DNA of 14,752 bases from NCBI GenBank assembly GCA_900321905.1, contig ONXZ01000012.1, positions 1 to 14,752 of the forward strand. The letters run 5' to 3'. Shown here piece after piece: positions 12,539 through 14,752 of this stretch (positions within the stretch are counted from its first letter, which is position 1; each line of letters begins with the position of its first letter). Source of the DNA: an uncultured Eubacteriales bacterium. GTDB lineage: Bacteria; Bacillota; Clostridia; Oscillospirales; Acutalibacteraceae. The translations under genes and the position numbers were made by a program. The notes beneath the pieces were generated by a model that worked only from the letters and a program-made list of their open reading frames with translations, was not told the DNA's origin and did no database searches.

Positions 12539-14026
12539 ATGAATATTTTTGAAGCAATCAAATCACTTGTTAACTACGCACTTGATAACTCACTTATCGA
12601 AAAGGACGACGTAGTTTACTCTATAAACTCTATTTGTCAGGCGCTTGGTCTTGACAGTTTTGAGGACTGTGAAATCGACAAAAACGCAGACCTTGAAACT
12701 ATACTTAAAACAATACTCGACTGGGCTTGTGAAAATGACTTGTGCGAAAACAGCGTTGTTTTCCGCGATTTGTTTGACACAAAACTTATGGGAATTCTCA
12801 CGCCACGCCCATCTGAAATCATCAAAAAGTTCAACGCGCTTTATGAGCATTCACCAAAGACAGCAACAGATTATTACTATACTGTTTCAAAGGCGTCGGA
12901 CTACATCCGTACATACCGTATTAAAAACGACGTCAAGTGGATTACAAAAACCGAGTACGGCGATATTGATATAACAATCAACCTTTCAAAACCTGAAAAG
13001 GACCCGAAGGCTATTGCCGCCGCTCTCAAAATGAAGCAGAGCGCGTATCCTAAATGTCAGCTCTGCAAGGAAAACGAGGGTTATATGGGCAGAGTTAACC
13101 ACCCCGCAAGGCAAAACCACCGCATAATTCCGATTGAACTTGCAGACACTCCGTTTTATCTTCAGTATTCTCCGTACGTTTATTACAACGAACATTGCAT
13201 CGTGTTCAACAGCGAGCATATTCCGATGGTAATTAACCGTTCAGCATTTGACAAACTGCTTGCGTTTGTTGAGCGTTTTCCGCACTACTTTGTAGGCTCA
13301 AATGCTGATTTGCCGATAGTAGGCGGCTCAATCCTCACGCACGAGCATTTTCAGGGCGGTAACTACGAGTTTGCTATGGCAAAAGCACCGGTTGAAACTC
13401 CGCTCACCTTCAAGGGCTATGAGGATATTGAAGCAGGCATTGTTAAGTGGCCGATGAGCGTTATCCGTATTTCTTCAACCAACAAGACGAGGCTTGCAGA
13501 ACTTGCTGACAAAGTGCTTGGCGCTTGGCGCTCATATACAGATGAGGATGCGTTTATCTACGCTGAAACAGACGGCGAGCCGCACAACACAATCACGCCG
13601 ATTGCGCGCATGAGGAACGGTAAGTTTGAACTTGACCTTGTACTGCGCAACAACATTACAACTGACGAGTGTCCGCTCGGATTTTACCACCCGCACCCTG
13701 AGTACCACCATATCAAGAAAGAGAACATAGGTCTTATCGAGGTTATGGGTCTTGCGGTGCTTCCGTCCCGTCTTAAAGAGGAGATTAACGTGCTTGCAGA
13801 CGCAATGGTTAACGGCAAAGATATCACAGCCGATGAGCGCATTGCAAAACACGCTGAGTGGGCGGCAGAGATTATGCAGAATAATGACATCACAGCGGAC
13901 AACTGCGTTGACATTCTCAAGGCGGAAATCGGCAAGGTATTCACCGCAATTCTTGAACAGTGCGGTGTTTACGAGAGGAATGAAACAGGCAAGGCACAGT
14001 TCATCAAATTTGCAGAAAGCGTTTAA
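12539..14026 (+). CDS. galT: GalT, UDP-glucose--hexose-1-phosphate uridylyltransferase, class II
   Basis: 495 aa from ATG 12539 (MNIFEAIKSLVNYAL), set by ggaggt 8 nt upstream; an in-frame codon at 12479 overlaps the promoter -35 and is excluded. The enzyme exchanges UMP between UDP-glucose and galactose 1-phosphate in the Leloir pathway. Length (~490-500 aa) and motifs match the Firmicutes-type GalT (TIGR01239-like) rather than the ~350-aa E. coli type: CQLCKENEGYMGRVNHPARQ (around 176-195), PYVYYNEHCIVFNSEHIPM and GGSILTHEHFQGG, with H268 and H270 as the likely active-site histidines. The N-terminal ~150 residues are the helical region specific to this class. No galK or galE lies nearby. The PHP gene follows after 14 nt, so the two are probably co-transcribed. 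Confidence 0.95.
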   Translation: MNIFEAIKSLVNYALDNSLIEKDDVVYSINSICQALGLDSFEDCEIDKNADLETILKTILDWACENDLCENSVVFRDLFDTKLMGILTPRPSEIIKKFNALYEHSPKTATDYYYTVSKASDYIRTYRIKNDVKWITKTEYGDIDITINLSKPEKDPKAIAAALKMKQSAYPKCQLCKENEGYMGRVNHPARQNHRIIPIELADTPFYLQYSPYVYYNEHCIVFNSEHIPMVINRSAFDKLLAFVERFPHYFVGSNADLPIVGGSILTHEHFQGGNYEFAMAKAPVETPLTFKGYEDIEAGIVKWPMSVIRISSTNKTRLAELADKVLGAWRSYTDEDAFIYAETDGEPHNTITPIARMRNGKFELDLVLRNNITTDECPLGFYHPHPEYHHIKKENIGLIEVMGLAVLPSRLKEEINVLADAMVNGKDITADERIAKHAEWAAEIMQNNDITADNCVDILKAEIGKVFTAILEQCGVYERNETGKAQFIKFAESV

Positions 14027-14040
14027 TTGAGCAATTTATA

Positions 14041-14652
14041 ATGAAATACAACCTACACACCCACACCGTCAGGTGCTTCCACGCGCAGGGCGGCGACGAG
14101 GAATACGTTGAGTCCGCTATAAAAAACGGGTACAAACTGCTTGGAATATCCGACCACTGCCCGTATATTTATAAAGACGGATATGTGAGCCATATGCGTA
14201 TGGCGCCTGATGAGGCGGAGGACTACATATCGAGTTTCCGCTACCTCGCCGGCAAGTACAAAAATGATATTGACATAAAAATCGGCTTTGAGATGGAGTG
14301 GTATCCTGATTTGATGGACGGTCAGCGCGAATTTCTTAAAACGCTCGACTTTGACTATTTGATTTTAGGGCAGCATTTCACTGAAAATGAGCAGGACAAC
14401 AATTCGGTATACACCGGCTCGCGCACTTTCAGCGTGAAAACGCTTGATAAGTACATCAGCCAGTTGCTCAACGGAGCGCGAAGCGGACTGTTTACCTACG
14501 TCTGCCACCCTGATTTGATTAACTTTGCAGGCAGCAGAAAGGTGTACGACAAAAAACTCGGCGATATGCTTGAGGAACTGAAAAAACTGATTCAGGCATA
14601 TCAGGACGGCGAAATCGCCGAACGGGATGCCAGCAGTGCTTATAAATGGTAG
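14041..14652 (+). pseudogene. PHP-domain phosphatase (histidinol-phosphatase-like), C-terminally truncated
   Basis: 203 aa. The N-terminal ~170 residues are clear PHP-family sequence of the histidinol-phosphatase (HisK) type: HTHT (H6, H8), GISDHCPY (D38, H39), GFEMEWYPD (E84 or E86), ILGQHF (H112) and YVCHPDLINF (H156, D158), all metal-site regions. Family members run to about 260-270 aa and end with a strand carrying EIN and a final GxDAH metal-binding motif; these are absent. From about residue 172 the chain changes to a short charged helix (LEELKKLIQAYQDGEIAERD) and stops at TAG 14650. The tail uses codons such as CGG that I hardly see in the genes to its left. It may be a broken gene, a recombination joint or an assembly chimera. 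It follows galT by 14 nt with no strong ribosome binding site. It is classed as a pseudogene because key metal ligands are missing; a short functional variant cannot be excluded. Confidence 0.6.
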
Positions 14653-14662
14653 AGGATAAGTT

Positions 14663-14752
14663 ATGTATCAGGTAGAAGGCTACGCATTTGAAACAAAGGA
14701 ACAGGAACATACAGCAAAACATGAGGTAGAGATCATCGGGTATATCCGGAAA
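14663..14752 (+). CDS. Start of an unidentified small protein gene (3' end beyond the window)
   Basis: ATG 14663 is preceded at a good distance by agaggat (14651-14657), which overlaps the stop of the truncated PHP gene. The frame stays open for 30 codons to the window edge, beginning MYQVEGYAFETKEQEHTAKH. It vaguely recalls short Firmicutes proteins that start with a 'YxVxGYxFxTxEEA' pattern, sometimes found next to rhomboid protease genes, but 30 residues are too few to assign a family. Codon choice here (CGG, GGG, ATC) differs from the genes on the left, in line with a junction inside the preceding frame. Confidence 0.55.
   Translation, partial: MYQVEGYAFETKEQEHTAKHEVEIIGYIRK

Overview
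The window looks like chromosomal DNA of an anaerobic, low-GC Gram-positive bacterium of the class Clostridia, most like the Oscillospiraceae/Ruminococcaceae. The evidence is an rnf operon in the clostridial order (D-G-E-A-B, with rnfC presumably just outside), a surface protein with a Thr/Lys/Ser-rich linker, AGGAGG-type ribosome binding sites, sigma-A-like TTGnnn-N17-TATAAT promoters, a class II (Firmicutes-type) GalT and a KtrAB-type K+ system. The taxonomic placement is inference; no rRNA marker is present.

Layout. (1) Positions 1-4062, plus strand: the 3' part of an Rnf operon, rnfD (partial)-rnfG-rnfE-rnfA-rnfB-apbE, with overlapping or nearly abutting genes and a strong hairpin terminator. 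It encodes the membrane complex that couples ferredoxin:NAD+ oxidoreduction to ion pumping. ApbE is the enzyme that attaches FMN covalently to RnfG and RnfD, so the operon supplies its own cofactor installer. (2) Positions 4065-8060, minus strand: a PglF/CapD-type nucleotide-sugar 4,6-dehydratase, then a KtrB/TrkH K+ channel subunit coupled by a 4-nt stop/start overlap, then its KtrA/TrkA gating subunit. (3) Positions 8068-9442, minus strand: a secreted, membrane-anchored CHAP-domain wall hydrolase whose promoter carries an exact match to the WalR (YycF) box. (4) Positions 9491-11220, plus strand: a cytosolic beta-lactamase-fold serine hydrolase with its own promoter and a bidirectional terminator. 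(5) Positions 11218-12461, minus strand: a two-gene unit of a LOG-family phosphoribohydrolase and a cytidylate-kinase-like P-loop protein. (6) Positions 12447-14752, plus strand: galT with a clear promoter, then a PHP-family phosphatase gene that has lost its C-terminal third, and the start of a small unidentified gene at the window edge. No stretch longer than about 200 bases lacks a gene.

I see no defence island, CRISPR array, transposon or RNA gene, and no clearly new multi-gene system. The points most worth following are: RnfG lacks the Asp/Ser part of its flavinylation motif; a 13-bp perfect hairpin lies inside the apbE lipoprotein signal sequence; a WalR box lies at the -35 of the CHAP gene; and the truncated PHP gene at the right edge suggests a recombination or assembly junction.
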